Below are positions 19,950 to 31,913 of a stretch of 64,000 nt of DNA, in pieces. Every line of letters starts with the position of its first letter. Within the stretch, counting starts at the first letter, position 1. The DNA is from Peribolospora baueri (lineage: Eukaryota; Basidiomycota; Peribolosporomycetes; Peribolosporales; Peribolosporaceae). The stretch covers positions 1 through 64,000 of the forward strand of contig JAMDHS010000059.1 in the NCBI GenBank assembly GCA_029717555.1, given 5' to 3'. The notes under the pieces were generated by a model that was given only the letters and a program-made list of their open reading frames with translations, had not been told where the DNA came from and made no database searches. A program made the translations under genes and the position numbers.

Positions 19950-20978
19950 ATGTCGCTCGCCCGCCATCTTCGACCCCTTTCGAGGGCAGCAGGCCAAGGC
20001 GTCTTGCCTCTCCGCTCTACCATAGGTGCACGAGCTTTGTTTCAGAGCTCGGTGCAGTCGGGATCCACTCATGCGCGACGATCGCCGTCCATTCGACGGT
20101 CGCAAGCGAATGCGGCCCTGCTTCATTCGTCCGCTGTCCGCCGCTCGACCGTCTATGAGTGAGTGGCGGCCAATACGTCTCAAGACCCTCACTTTTTGTT
20201 TTTCTGCATGTATATGCCTTTGCGTTTATTTTGCTTATCCCTCCTCTCCTCATCCCTTGGTTGACTGCAGCGACTTCCACAACATTCTCGATGACGCCCC
20301 TCGCCCCGCTCTGACGGTCGAGTCGATGGACGACAATCTGGGAACGACGACATTCTCTGACGGACTCGTTGTACCGGGAGCGAGCGTGCTTATCGACGGC
20401 AGAGTCTTTCTCTGGCGTCCTCCCCAGCTCGACCCGAAACGCGCTGCACCTGGTGGGCAGGGATGGGAGGAGTGGGACCAGGGGGCGTTTCATGTGTTTG
20501 AAGTCGTCGTGCCTAAGCCAGGTGAGCCTTCCATTTACTAGCGGGGCCTTTTTTGCAGCGCTAACAGAACATGCATCTGGTCCGCCGTCTTTCAAAGAAA
20601 TTCTTCTTTTCGGCACCGGGAAGACGGTCCTTCCCCCTCCAGCGCGGCTGCGCAACTACCTCAATTCGCTCGGCATCCAGCTGGAAGTGCAAGATTCGGT
20701 GAGCGTCTTTCCAGCGCACTCTGTTTCCTTCAAGGCGTCGTGTATCGTCGATGGATGACCCACCATCAGTGTGCTGAGAAGCCGACTCCTTCCCTTCCTG
20801 TTATTTCGATTCATAGCGCAACGCGGCATCAACATTCAACCTCCTGGCCGAAGAGGGGCGCAGAGTCGCCGTCGCGCTCCTCCCCACAAATCCCCTGCAT
20901 ATTCGAAAGGCAGCCGCGAACAAGGCCGACGAGGAGGGTGTGATTAAAGGCGAGCTCGGGGAGGTCACGAGCGTTTGA
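19950..20978 (+). CDS. NDUFAF3: Complex I assembly factor NDUFAF3-like (Mth938/DUF498)
   Basis: Four exons (19950-20158, 20271-20521, 20598-20698, 20817-20978) encode about 240 residues. The first exon is Arg/Ser/Ala-rich with almost no acidic residues, a typical mitochondrial targeting sequence. The Mth938 domain follows: DGLVVPGASVLIDG, then LLFGTGKTVLPPPARLRNYL, then, across the last intron, RNAASTFNLLAEEGRRVAVA and LLPT, which is the hallmark of the family. In animals NDUFAF3 joins NDUFAF4 in building the Q-module of respiratory complex I, so the host probably has a conventional complex I (inference). The gene is divergent from the AXL2-like gene and converges with the Nudix gene. Confidence 0.9.
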
Positions 20979-21146
20979 TGGAAACGGATGGGAGGAACGC
21001 GACCATGTATTTGTACGTCGATGGAGGGATGGGGGCCGTGTTTTTGCAATAAGGTCCGTCACCTTGCCCTCGTGGAAAGCAATAAAGTGATGTCGTTGGG
21101 ATGTGCAAGGGCAGAAAAGAGGTGACAGGGGGAAATAAAAACAAGA

Positions 21147-22854
21147 TCAAAGTCGACTGTCCCTCGTCTTGCCTCTTGCCTCTTCTCTTGAACCCCCATC
21201 CTTCTCCCCGTCTACTCCGTCCCCATCGCCTTGTCCGTTCCCGATCACGTTCCCAGTTCCCCAAACTTCCCCCGCGGTCGCGTCTCTCCCCCTTCCCTCC
21301 ACTTCGTCCTTGGGTTGATCCATCGGCCCGTACTGCTGCTGCCCCGGGATCTGCATCCGAGGCCTCACCCTCCTCTTTCTTATCGCCTCGTCGCTTGCAA
21401 AGGCAAGGCGGATGAGCTCGGCTTGGGATGGTTGGCAGAGGGCCGTGAGGAGGAAGGAAGGAGATCGATCGTACGCAATGGCGGCAGCGCGGACGAGGAT
21501 GTCGCTGTTGTGAAAGTATTGAGACATTGGTGAGCATGACATTCCTCCAAGGTCTTGATATGCTCATCTCTCACATTTCTCCCCCCTCTGCGGGGGACTG
21601 CACAGACGCTCACCTCGTCAACCCCCTGACTGGGTTTCTAGGATCATGAAAGGTATGTCTTCTTACAGTCCTGCCGCCAAGCCAGCGGATATCTCTAGAA
21701 GTGTGCCATCGATAATTTGGATCGGTTGGTCTCATGGGAGAGAAAGGGTCATCGAGATGGAGGGCGTGGCGGAGAAGGGCGTCCGGTTCCGAGCGAAGAA
21801 AGGCGGAGAAGGGAAGGGAAAACAGGGCGGAGACTTCGTCTGGGTTTAATGAGGGCTGTGGATTATCAAAGGAGAGAATGAGTCGGTGAGGCGGTGTCAA
21901 TAGCGAGACGAGGCGTAAGTACTGGATATGGCAATTCTAGCGACGATCTGATCTACCCGCGTACAGCCGCCAACGGGACGGGTGACGCACCTTGATCATA
22001 GGATCAGCGAGGAAGACTACGACGGGAGTGACGACGAGCTCGTTGGCCGAAAGGAATGGTTCAAGCTCGCAGAGCTTAACCGCCTTTCGTGGATCGACGG
22101 GCAATCCAGTCTGAGGTATTACGCGGATGCGTGGAGGAGGATGTTAGCGCCAGTCCGGTACATTGGCTCCGCACCGCCGACAACGGCGAAGAAGAACCAA
22201 TTCTGCCACTGACCTCTTCAAACGCCTCTCTCCGCTGTTAAATAAGTAATATCATAAAAATACGGTACGCATGGGCTGAGCAATCGGTCTTTCGGCAAGT
22301 TGATCCACTAGGGACTGCAAGCCTCACTCACCGCCGTCGCCTCTAGATCTCCATCTCCCAACTCATACCTCCCGCCAGGTATGGCCGTATCTCCTCCATG
22401 AGAACGCAGATTCACCGATCTCCGGGAAAGAATGACATACAAATCGCTGTGGCAACAAGAGGCGCCGCGGAAGAGCGATAGCAAGTGAGCATGAAAAGGC
22501 GACTTTACCTCGAGAACAAGCGCATGCGCCCTCCGTCCAGAAGAACTCAGCGCCAAGGAGTGTCCACTCACCCGTGTCTCGCCCCGAATAGACCCAGGAG
22601 TACGGCCGCCCTCCGGTAGGCGGGAACGAGATGCGGGCAAGGCTCTGGGGGTGGTGTGTAGGCTCTCAAGTTTCGGAGACATCGGAGAGACTCTTCCGTC
22701 AGAGGCTCCATATCCGGATCGGGGAGGTCGCGCGTGCTGAGGACGTGGGTGACGTGCGTAAGTGGTGAGATGCATGCAAGTTGAAAAAGACAGGCGAACG
22801 CCCCGAGGCAAAGCGAGTGAATATGTACCGGTGAGTCGATCGCCTCGGTCGCAT
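21147..22854 (-). CDS. PCD1: Nudix hydrolase, peroxisomal CoA diphosphatase type
   Basis: Predicted to cleave (oxidised) CoA to 3',5'-ADP and phosphopantetheine, in peroxisomes for Pcd1/NUDT7. Six coding exons in my model. Visible: LRNLRAYTPP, YRRAAVLLGLFGARHG, DLYVILSRRS, GGDTAIPGGRYELGDGDLEA, then a 21-nt microexon (22234-22214) encoding RREAFEE, which joins to TGLPVDP and completes the Nudix helix; next LEPFLSANELVVTPVVVFLA and the helix DILVRAAAIAY. The CoA-type box (GG.YELGD.D..ATARREAFEETGL) differs from the generic Nudix spacing, as in NUDT7. The tail after residue about 270 is Gly/Asp/Arg-rich with no clear PTS1 (ends SRL reversed as DSRL, which is in fact an SRL-type C-terminus and so a plausible PTS1). 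The start is uncertain: 22854 gives the longest spliced frame, 22711 is an internal alternative. Confidence 0.85.
22214..22234 (-). other. 21-nt microexon of the Nudix gene
   Basis: Flanked on the minus strand by an ...aacag acceptor and a gtcagt donor. It encodes seven residues, RREAFEE, which contain the metal-binding glutamates of the Nudix motif; skipping it would keep the frame but abolish activity. Confidence 0.75.
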
Positions 22855-23446
22855 CCATCCACTTATCTATCCTTCGACTGGTGGTGGCGATACTGGTCCT
22901 AGCACTCACCGCCTATTTCTCCGTGTCATCGTGACCAATCTAATGCCCTGTTGCTTTCCTATCAGGTGCGTAAGCCGTTCCTCTTTGAGACATAAAGTAG
23001 AGACGAGAAGCGGAGATGAGAAGCGATCCGGTACGCTCGGAAGTGCTGAGATGGTTGCGATCGCGGGCCTTTGCGGGGTGGAGCGACGGTCGTCCGTGAA
23101 AGATCGACCGAACAGCCGGCCCGAGCATCCGGGCGACCACTGCCGCCAGCCGCAGCAGGCCAATTATACGACAGACCGCACGTTCTCGCGAGCTCTTCCG
23201 CCGTCGTGACGCCGACCATAATCCGACTGAACTTGCATTGCCACTTTCCTTTCGCCGCTCTGCTCCTGCTGAAGAGGAAATTAGGGGTTTGGAGTACGAG
23301 ACCTTGTGCAACCGATTGCCAGGAGCCAGAAGGTTAGAGGAGACGCAGGCCATGACGTCCTTTCCGAACAGACGATGAAGTAATCCCTCCTCGGCTGACA
23401 TCGCACTTATTTGCCCTCCCCTTTCAAGTCTTTTCCTCAGCAAGTC
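22855..23446. promoter_or_regulatory. Divergent intergenic PCD1 / LDAH
   Basis: 592 bp between divergent genes. A minus-strand ORF (ATG near 23403) spans most of it; it has plausible-looking splice sites but no recognised family and no conserved-looking segment, so I do not call it. Otherwise nothing seen. Confidence 0.4.
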
Positions 23447-25158
23447 ATGGCAACAAGGAGTGCCGCCAGGTCTGTTCTGGCCATGGGTCCGTCCGCTCCC
23501 TATCGCTCGAGCTTTCAAGGCTCCCAAGCCTTGCGGTGGCCGTGCCGCGTGCGTACTCCAAAGACCATTGTCCTCTTCATCCCTGGCAATCCCGGTCTAG
23601 CCGATTATTACATCCCATTCCTCTCCACCATCCATAGTTGTGCACCAGAGCAGTTGGAGATTTTAGCCGTCAGTCACAGGGGTCATGCGCCAGTGGACCC
23701 TGTGACGGCAGAGGAAGACAATGGGCTCTTCGGCAGGGAGAGATTATCCGAGTGGGACGATGGTGTAGGAGCTGGATCCAGGCAAGACTTGAGTCTTCAG
23801 GCACAGATTGATGCCAAGGTTCAGCTAGTTGACGAAATTCGCAAGACATATCCTCGCCGACGGCAACAACCCGGCGCCGCAAATGCTTCTGTTCCTTCCC
23901 CATCGTCATTCTCGTCATCAAATGCCGCGACCGTTATCAAAAATGAAGGCAGAGGCATTTCACTTCGTCGATCTTACAAGGATTTATCGTCTGTCGCCGC
24001 CTACGAGACCTGCCGGAGCGGAGGAAATCTGAATGGGGACGCAGCGCCGATCGCCTCGGATGACGCAGACTCGCCAACCTCATCCGATGTCAAGCTCCTC
24101 CTCATTGGCCACTCAGTGGGAGCATACATTTGTACAAAGGTCCTTGATGCCAGGCCCGATGATGTAGATGGCGTGCATGCTCTGTTCCCCACCGTCTCAC
24201 ATATCGCTAGGTCGCCGAATGGCCTTCGTTTGAGGGTAAGTTGAGTCGAGTTGCGATGGTTGAGTGGGGAGGTTTGACGTATGTTTGCTCAGGTAATACT
24301 GCTGCAACAAGCGACTTGTCTGTTCATCGGTCTTTTCATCCTGCATCGCACAGCCGCTCTTCCATCCCATCACCCCCACACTGCTCCACCCCATCCTTCT
24401 CGTCCTCTCCCTCATCCCCTTTACCGTACTCAACTTCCTCACCCGCCTCCTCACCCTCCAACCTTCCCATTCAGCACGCACGACGTCCACCTTCCTTTCC
24501 TCGCCCTCACACGTATCCGCATCGCTCCAGATGGCACGAGAGGAGATGGAAACAATCAAGGGATTGGATGAAGCTTTTGTGAGGGATGTTAGGAGGGGTG
24601 GGAAAGTGAGATGGTATTGGGCGGAGGGGGAAAGAGACGGGTGGGTGCCTGGGTGGGTTAGAGAGGAGGTTAGAAGAGTTGTCCTTGAGACGGACAATGG
24701 GGAGCAGAGGATGTCTTCCCACAAAGGGCACAAATATTATCTCGACTCACTAACGCGGGAACAAGCGCAAGTCGAGGTGCTCGCGACGGCCAAGACCGAA
24801 GGTGCACAGGCCGATGAACAGCCGCGGGGAGCGAACTGCTTGCCTCACGCTCTCTTCGGCCCGGAGAAGGAGAGGGTTACAGCGGTGGAAGCGAACGGGA
24901 GGGCGGTAGTGTGCGAGAAGGGGATGTCACATGCCTTTTGTATTGGTGAGTTGCTACGGGCGTAGTGCTACGCTGCTCTGCCGGAGGTTACCGTGGGCCG
25001 ATCTATACGTCTGAGACGAACATTCCACTGATGTCTTCTCTCTCCCGACCAACAACCCGCCCTCGTCCGACGATGCCGCTGAAGACCATAGCGAAGCGAT
25101 GGGCTCGATCTGTTTCGAGTGGATCAAAGAAGACTTTCTGTCGCCTCTTTCTTCCTGA
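23447..25158 (+). CDS. Lipid droplet-associated hydrolase (LDAH/DUF2305 family)
   Basis: Alpha/beta-hydrolase of the LDAH family, found on lipid droplets and thought to act on lipid esters. Three exons: the first starts at ATG 23447 (an earlier in-frame codon is not ATG) and ends after SPNGLRLR; the second starts PLFHPITP at about 24352; the third is a short one starting about 25077 after an aag acceptor. Motifs: IVLFIPGNPGLADYYIPF (oxyanion strand), nucleophile elbow LLIGHSVGAY, the hydrophobic helices PILLVLSLIPFTVLNFL typical of membrane-associated LDAH, and near the end GMSHAFC with the predicted catalytic His. A low-complexity Ser/Asn insertion lies between the second strand and the elbow. 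Divergent from PCD1, converging with AIM19. Confidence 0.85.
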
Positions 25159-25488
25159 CTGCAACGCACACGTCCACTTCTTGTGGGATAAGTGGAGAGG
25201 ATCAAATAGCAGACCTCTTTGGTCTCTTGAACGTTTGTGGCTTCGAGCAGACCGCCCTTCCCTCAGGCCGTATAGACAACTTATTTAGGGAAATCGAAGG
25301 ATCGCCGTCAGATTCTATTGGGCTTGGCTCCATACATCGCGAATGCTGGGCTAGCCTGTGAGCACGTCACCCTCAACAACCTTTTCTTTGCACTGTGCAG
25401 CCGTGTCGGATGAGGCGAGGGCTAGAAGCACGCGCGAGAGGCAGATGAAGAATCAGGCCATGGTTTCATTCCTTCCAATCTGAACGGC
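25159..25488. other. Convergent intergenic LDAH / AIM19
   Basis: 330 bp between two convergent stop codons; no coding signal recognised. Likely overlapping 3' UTRs. Confidence 0.5.
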
Positions 25489-26434
25489 TCAAGCGACCCG
25501 CTCTGATTGGCCTCGGTACCCCCTGCCAAAGTAATAGGAGCCATACACGCCAGCGTTGATACCAGCCATGGTGGTGAGAAGGACGGGTAGAGGTCGCCCG
25601 GAGCGGAGGGAGGAACGGAGATGGAGAAAGAGGTAGGAGAGAGACCAGGCTGGCGAGGACACGTGTGGCGTGGATGGAAGGGAGGAGATATTGCAGATTG
25701 AGCTTTGATATTAGTCGTCAAGATAACCGCGCAAGACGGGACGGTGGCCTGACAGCTCTTACTCACCTGTCGTTGTTCCAGCACCGTTCATCGGGTCTCC
25801 CGCATGAAGGATATATCTGAGCGGTACGCAACGGCGTCACAGTTGAGAGGATAATAACGGAGAAAATTCAAGTCTGGTCAGCTAACTCCACAGGGAGGGC
25901 AACAAGCGCAAAAACCAGATGGATAGTTCAATCTCTCCCGAGTCGACCCCCGGTGTGAGAGGGAGGAAGGACACAGGGGAACGCACCCTGATCCGCCGAA
26001 GATGGCTCCAAACCCGGTGAGCTGCCAGAAGGGAGGCAGAGCTGGATGCCTCTTGAACGCAAAGGGAACAGAGCCAATCACTTTCCAGAGAGAAGCGACA
26101 AGGCATGAGGCGCAAACCGAGGGTGTTAGCAAAGGCGATCACTGGTAATCGGCCTTGTCTCCTTTACCAAAAAAATCTCGCCGCGACGTTCGCCGAAGGA
26201 AAAGGGAAGAGCAGAAAGGAGATGAAAGAGCCAGTAGAACGCACACAGCCCAGCAAAGGTCCACGCGAGCTTGGGCGTTGTAGCCAAGTTTCGCGCATAA
26301 GTCTTGAGGCCAGCCTCGGTCGCCTCGCTTGTTTCGTAGCCTGCTCCCGCATCGGACTCCGCAACGCGCTGGAGCTTGTCGTTGATCGGTTGTGTCAAAG
26401 CCTCTGTGAGCGTATTGCCTATGGAAGAGGACAT
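25489..26434 (-). CDS. AIM19: Altered inheritance of mitochondria protein 19
   Basis: Small multi-pass mitochondrial membrane protein of unknown molecular function. My model has about four coding exons. It starts MSSSIGNTLTEALTQPIND at 26434, then a hydrophobic segment LAWTFAGLCAFYWLFHLLSAL; a short intron (about 62 nt, with a gctaac branch-like sequence) leads to HPALPPFWQLTGFGAIFGG; next AGDPMNGAGTTT joined to AWSLSYLFLHLRSSLRSG and the C-terminal INAGVYGSYYF. The NGAG..TAWSLxYLF block and the NAxxYG end match the fungal Aim19 pattern. Exon edges in the middle are less sure. Head to head with AIM22, 235 bp apart. Function in yeast is known only from a mitochondrial inheritance screen. Confidence 0.78.
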
Positions 26435-26669
26435 ATTGTGAAAGCCCGAGGCGTCGGCCAGACAGCAAAGTGGTGGTAACACGAGGACAAATGGAAGAGA
26501 GAAGGCGAGACGGACGAAGCTTCTTCCTTCGGCGGTACTTCGTCGTATCCAAAGTGCTGCGGCTGGTGATAGTGCAGACCCTCGAAGGCGCCGAGAACGT
26601 GAACACCGCGAACAACAACACCACCATCGCCGCGATCCAGACGCTCAAGATCGGGGTAGATCTCTCACG
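26435..26669. promoter_or_regulatory. Divergent promoter AIM19 / AIM22
   Basis: 235 bp between the start codons of two nuclear genes for mitochondrial proteins. Shared regulation is inferred from spacing only. Confidence 0.5.
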
Positions 26670-28619
26670 ATGAGGGTCCTATCTGAGCTTTCGAGCAGGA
26701 AAATGAGAGAGAGCGTCGATGCTGTGTGTAGGCTGTGTGCTGGTCGAAGGTTTGTCGTCGCCCCTCCTCTTTCGGCGAAACGATGGGCATCTTCGGCGCC
26801 GCCGGCTTCCAAACTCAAAGCGACGAAATGCGAGGTGAGGATGTGTATTTGATCATGGTCCTATGGACTGGAGTCGCAAGTCATGTCTTGCTTTCCAGGA
26901 GCTACATTTGCAATTGTGCTAATCATTGTAGCATTCGTCCAGGCATACGTCTCAACCTCCACCGATCCTTTTTTCAACTTGGCATACGAGGACTGGTGAG
27001 TCTCTCTTTTCACCTTGAAGCGGACATAGAGATGCGATTTCGCATGCTTCTGTTTTCTTTGACATTCTGCCTCGCTCTTCAGGCTTTTCCGCCACACAGA
27101 CCCTCGCATCGTGATTCTCTACATGTACAGAAATCGAGAAAGCGTCATCATAGGTCGGAATCAAGTGGGTGGGTTGGGGAGAAGGAGGGGTGCTTGCACA
27201 ATACCGGTGGCGGTGGTCGCCGGTGGTTGAAGCTTATCTGATTTCTGAATCTGGCATGGCTTCGACAGAATCATTGGAAGGAGGTCAACATGTCAGCGCT
27301 CCAGCGATTAGGAATCCCGTTCGTGAGGCGGCGGAGCGGAGGGGGGACCGTCTACCATGTGAGCGTCTTCTGTCAACGCCAGTTGGGCTAGACAGTTCCG
27401 GTGCACGCACGAGGCTATTATTCTCTGGCTTTGTCTTATTTATTAATATTTCTATCATGGAACACTGCAGGATCTCGGCAACACGAATTACTCCGTCCTT
27501 CTTCCCCGCGATGCTTTCACTCGCCGCGCCAACGCCGAGCTCGTGTCCCGCGCTTTGCGCAAGCTCGACATCGCCGCGTACGTGAACGATCGGCACGATA
27601 TCTGCGTTGACGGGTTCAAGATTTCCGGTTCAGCCTACAAGCTCGTGAGCAAAAGGGCGTACCACCATGGAACCATGTTGATCGATGCTGGATTGGAGCG
27701 GTTGGGAGACGCCCTGAGGAATGATAGGGTGCGTTACTCTGCTACAGAACACTCCTCTCAAGCTTTGCCCACGACTAGACTGCTTTCGTTACCATTTTTG
27801 ACTATTCGCCTTTGCCATCTCATCCTGTCCTATGCTCTGCAGGCGAACCTCGTAACGAAAGGGGTCACATCTGTTCGCTCTCCTGTACGCAACCTCTCCT
27901 CGTTTTCGAGCGCCATCTCGCATCAAGCTTTCCTGGACGCAGTCGTGAGCGAATTTGGCAGGACATACGGCGCTGCCGGTCTGGAGGGCGCGGAGGAGCT
28001 GGAACGGGTGGGGCCGAAGGTCGTGGACGAGGGAGAGATGCAGAGGGTGAAGAAGGTGAGGGAGGGATATGACGAGTTGAAGGTGCGTGCAAGCGTTCCA
28101 GGTTTCTCTGCCTTGAATTAGAAGTACTGGCCTTGGTCACTCTCTGATAAACCTATGTGTTGCTGCTTAACCATCCTATCATACCTTGGCGCGTTTCTTC
28201 ACATGCAGAGCTGGGATTGGATGTACGGACAGACGCCAGAGTTTATGCACGACCTCGAACACTCCTTCTCGTGGGGCAAGGTGGTGAGGTCGTAATCTAA
28301 AGTTTAAGAAGGAGCTTTCTGTCTTTATCTTTGATCGATTCGTCTCACTCTGTGCTCATGCTTTCTATGACCGACCATGAAGGCACTGTCCATCAAGTCA
28401 CGACACGCGCTCATCACCGAAGCCGAGTTCACATCTTTTCCGCCCTCAACAGAGCGTTACCTTTCCGAAATCAGGAAGACACTGGTGGGCGACCGGTATG
28501 CGTCGCTAGAAGCTGTGGAGAAGAGGCTCCAACGACCGGAAGGAGAAGGAGGAGCCGAGGGTGAGGAGGGGAGGAGGGTGTGGACGGACCTGCTAGAGTG
28601 GTTGCGTAGGTCAATGTGA
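26670..28619 (+). CDS. AIM22: Lipoate-protein ligase / lipoyltransferase, mitochondrial
   Basis: LplA-family enzyme; attaches lipoate or transfers lipoyl groups to the E2 subunits of mitochondrial 2-oxoacid dehydrogenases. About eight exons. Exon 1 encodes a basic, acid-poor leader (RRFVVAPPLSAKRWASS) consistent with mitochondrial import. Core motifs appear across the joins: STDPFFNLAYEDW, VILYMYRNRESVIIGRNQN, RLGIPFVRRRSGGGTVYHD (the RRxSGGGxVYHD lipoate loop), DICVDGFKISGSAYK with the active-site lysine, YHHGTML, KGVTSVRSPV, and in the small C-terminal domain SWDWMYGQTPEF and FSWGK joined to ALSIKSRHALI. The LIP2 octanoyltransferase of the same pathway lies 21 kb downstream. Start 26670 is the first ATG of the only frame that splices to the core. 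Confidence 0.92.
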
Positions 28620-29085
28620 TTTCTGCAACGGCGGATGACGCCGGTTCGAGGTGATATGGAACAGGCGCGACCGTCGATCATATCCAACCAACAAACATCA
28701 TCTGGCCTATAGTAAAATTTATTTCGACTCTACCATTCGTAGCGAGACGTAAAGACACGGCTTCCTCCGCTATCGCAACTGGATTGAGCGGGCTCAAAGG
28801 CTGGCCTGACCGCCAACCGCAGTCAATGTCACGTGCCTTCCCTTTTTTTGGAGAGGGCGAACGGTTGGTCAAGCTGGGAAGTCGCCGTTCGCGGAGAGCG
28901 ACACCTTCGAAGACGTTCCAAGCCGTCCTCTCCGAGCCACTCTATCACTCCACGCTCTTCCGTTGCACGTATCACGGACCACTGGTTTATACTCGTCTTT
29001 TCCCCATTATCCTTGGCTTTTCCCTCACCCAATTTCTGGCGAGACGGCCCAAGCCAAGCCAAGTCAAAGGAGCAGTCTCTATTCC
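28620..29085. promoter_or_regulatory. Intergenic: AIM22 3' flank and RRN3 promoter
   Basis: 466 bp between two plus-strand genes. The RRN3 frame stays open some way upstream of its first good ATG, but the translation there does not look conserved. Confidence 0.4.
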
Positions 29086-31913
29086 ATGCCGATGCCTACT
29101 CCTTCAGCCATGTCCACGCCGGCTTCGCCCGCATCCACGAGCTCGGCTGGAAAACAGACCAAGGACGGAGTCACAAAAAAGGGTTTTTATCTTGCTTTTG
29201 TCAAGAACGCTTTTTCGGAACGTCTTCAGGTGAGCGTCTCCTGTACCCTTCGTCGCGTGCAGTATGCCCCAGCTCAACGGGCTCTTCCGACGTATGCTCG
29301 TTTGCGTCTTGTTCTCAGGGGAATTATGACGACTACAACGAGCTGGTCTCCCAGTTCAAGCCTCTTTCTTCGAATGCTAGCTCGAGCACACCAGAGGTCG
29401 CCGTCAGCGCGGCCTTTCCAACAGCGCCTGCTCATCAACTGCGTGCCTGGCTGGACGCACTCTCTCATGTCGTCTCTCAGCTCGATCGTTCTCACTCTTT
29501 GCTCGTCGAGGCTATACTCCAGCTGCCGTGGGCGACCATGGATGAAGGCTTTGTCAAGACGTACATCGGCTTCTTGGAGATGTTGGTCAGCGCCAGGCAA
29601 GAATGGGTCCAAGCAGTTCTACAGCGAGCAGTAAAAGGATTGAGCTACAGTGAGAAATGAGAAATGTTGCAAGTTGCTTATATTCCGTGGGATGGTGTCT
29701 GATCTGCTGCGCGCGATACTTGCTTTCCTACTCTTCCAACAATGTCAGGATCGGACTGGCGAGCGCTCTCCTATGCCGGCATTCGACCATCAGCGCCCCC
29801 CGCGAGAACCTCCACTGAGCAGCCCGACGCGTCGACGCCGACACGAAGACTCATCTACTTTCGGATACATTTTCTCCTGCAATCTCTTCTCGCTCTCATC
29901 CCCACGCTTCCTTCCGCTCTCGCACCGCTCCTCGTACGACACTTCCCGCACAAGCGAGACTCTCGCGTTGTGCAGATGTGCTACATCCGAAATGCCTTGC
30001 GCATTGCGGAGTACTGTGAGGAGTTGACAGAGAGCATCCTCGGTACTGTTATTGATCGAGCCATCCAGGTCGACGTGAGTATTTGAAGCTTCGACAACTT
30101 CCATACCGTCAGGAAAACTCATTTGTTGGTCAATGTTGACATTTTGTCAGGTGGAGATCCAGGTAGAGCTCGACGAGCTCGAGGACGTGGGCGACATTGA
30201 TCTCACGGACATCGACACTATGGATCCCTTTGATCAAGTGGCGGATGACGAAACAGGATCCGAACTCGGCGCTGGAGATGGCGACGAAGACGACGGGGAA
30301 GGCGACTTGGCGAATATTTCGTCCGATGAGGGTTCGGACGACGAGATGGAGGAAGGCGGTGGCGCGCAAAGTAAAGCCGTAGAGCACATTCGCGACATGG
30401 TCGCGAAGCTGGACGCCATCATGAAGGTCGTTTTCGACCATCTTCACAAACTGAACGCTCGATACACGTCGGCGATGCGCTCAGGGTCAGGCCTCGAAGA
30501 CTCGCCACTGCTTTCCCATCCTTCTTCCGCGTCTGCGTCACCTGAGCTCATGCTCGCTTCCCACCAGCGCACCCAGCTCTTCTCGATCCTCGTCAACATC
30601 TTCAACCGGACCATATTGCCCACTTTCAAGTCGCGCTACGTTCAGTTCTTGCTCTTCTGGTACTCCTCGCTCTCACCCGCATTTGCCGACACCTTCCTGG
30701 GCGTCCTTCTCCAAAAGGCTCTCTATCCACCGCAAAAGCTCGGCGAACGGGACGAGCCGGCAGTCATTCGGGTGGCGGCAGCCAGCTACATCGCCAGCTA
30801 CGTCAGTCGGGCCAAGTATGTGACTGGCAAGAGCGTCCGATTGGTCGTGCAGAACTTGTGTCAGTTCCTCGAGATTCGTCTATCCGATCTCGAGCAGATA
30901 CGGGCGCAACTCTTGCAAGCGCGGAATCATGGAAGCAGCACCCTCATGCAAACCTACATTGACTCTCATGCCTACACCACCACCAACGACCCTACCGTAT
31001 TCTACGCAGTCGCACAGGCCGTCTTCTATATCTTCTGCTTCCGATGGAAGGACCTACAAGTAGGACCGCACGATACGGACGACGTCGAAGAGGGGACGGA
31101 CACGGGCTTTCCGTTCGGTGTTCCAGAGACCGAGAGCGGCGCTGTGGATGAAGGCTCATGGACTGGTGCCGGGGGGACGAAATGGATCAAGCCGTTGTCA
31201 GTGGTGCAGAGGAGCATTACATCTCCTCTGAACCCTTTGAAGGTAAACGGCTGCATCTGGATATTCCACATTGGATGCTCTGAGGACAGCCTCGGTCGTG
31301 TTGACAAGCCCCCTTTTTCATCTTCTTTCATCCTTATGAGCAGTATTGCTCATCCAATGTAGTCGCACAGTTCGCCCGAGTGGCTCAGCGCACAAGCTTC
31401 GTCTACTGTCACTCCATTATCGAGGCTAATCGGCGAGCCTCTTCCTACTTCAATTTCAGCCAGAGCAGTGCGCCGACGACTCCTGCCGGCGGGCCTGGGG
31501 GAGCACGCGGTTTGCCGTCCCGGTCAACAAGTTTGCCCGCTTTGGACTCGACGGCTTCGAGCTTATTTTCGTTGGCGTTGCCGCCGAACGTGCACGCGCA
31601 AGCGGACCTCAACGGCTTCTTTCCTTTCGACCCGTACAAGCTCAATTCAAGCAGCGCCTACGTCGACGGGCTTTACCGGCATTGGTCAGAGGTGGAGGAC
31701 AGCTTTGACACCGACGATGACGAGAGCTCGTCGGCTTCGGAAGAGGAAGAGGCGGACGAGAGCTCCGAAGAGGAGGAGAGTGACGACGACGATGCTGGGG
31801 CGGCCATCACGATTCCAGGAGCGGACCGAGGTGCTTCTGACGGACATGACGGCGTACTTGGCCAAAGTTTCGAGGCCATGAGCATCAGTCCTTTCCGTCC
31901 GGGCCTCGCATGA
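29086..31913 (+). CDS. RRN3: RNA polymerase I-specific initiation factor Rrn3 (TIF-IA)
   Basis: Rrn3 binds RNA polymerase I and recruits it to core factor at rDNA promoters; it is the growth-regulated step of rRNA synthesis in the nucleolus. About six exons, roughly 800 residues. Conserved blocks: LRAWLDALSHVVSQLDRSHS, LPWATMDEGFVKTYIGFLEM, LIYFRIHFLLQSLLALIPTL, LFSILVNIFNRTILPTFKSR, YVQFLLFWYSSL, AAASYIASYVSRAKYV, SVRLVVQNLCQFLE, and, across the last intron, VVAQFARVAQRTSFVYCHSI. A long Asp/Glu-rich loop interrupts the HEAT repeats in the middle (near FDQVADDETGSELGAGDGDE), and a second acidic tract (SSEEEESDDDD) lies near the C-terminus; acidic Ser-rich loops of Rrn3 are phosphoregulated in yeast and mammals. 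Start chosen at ATG 29086 because it opens the exon that joins to the conserved region. Confidence 0.95.

Noticed and set aside
22940-23403. Minus-strand ORF between PCD1 and LDAH
   Set aside because: Opens with a plausible MSAEEGLLHRLFGKDVMACV but no family is recognised, later sequence is low-complexity and possible introns give no clean continuation. It may be 5' UTR or a small unknown gene.
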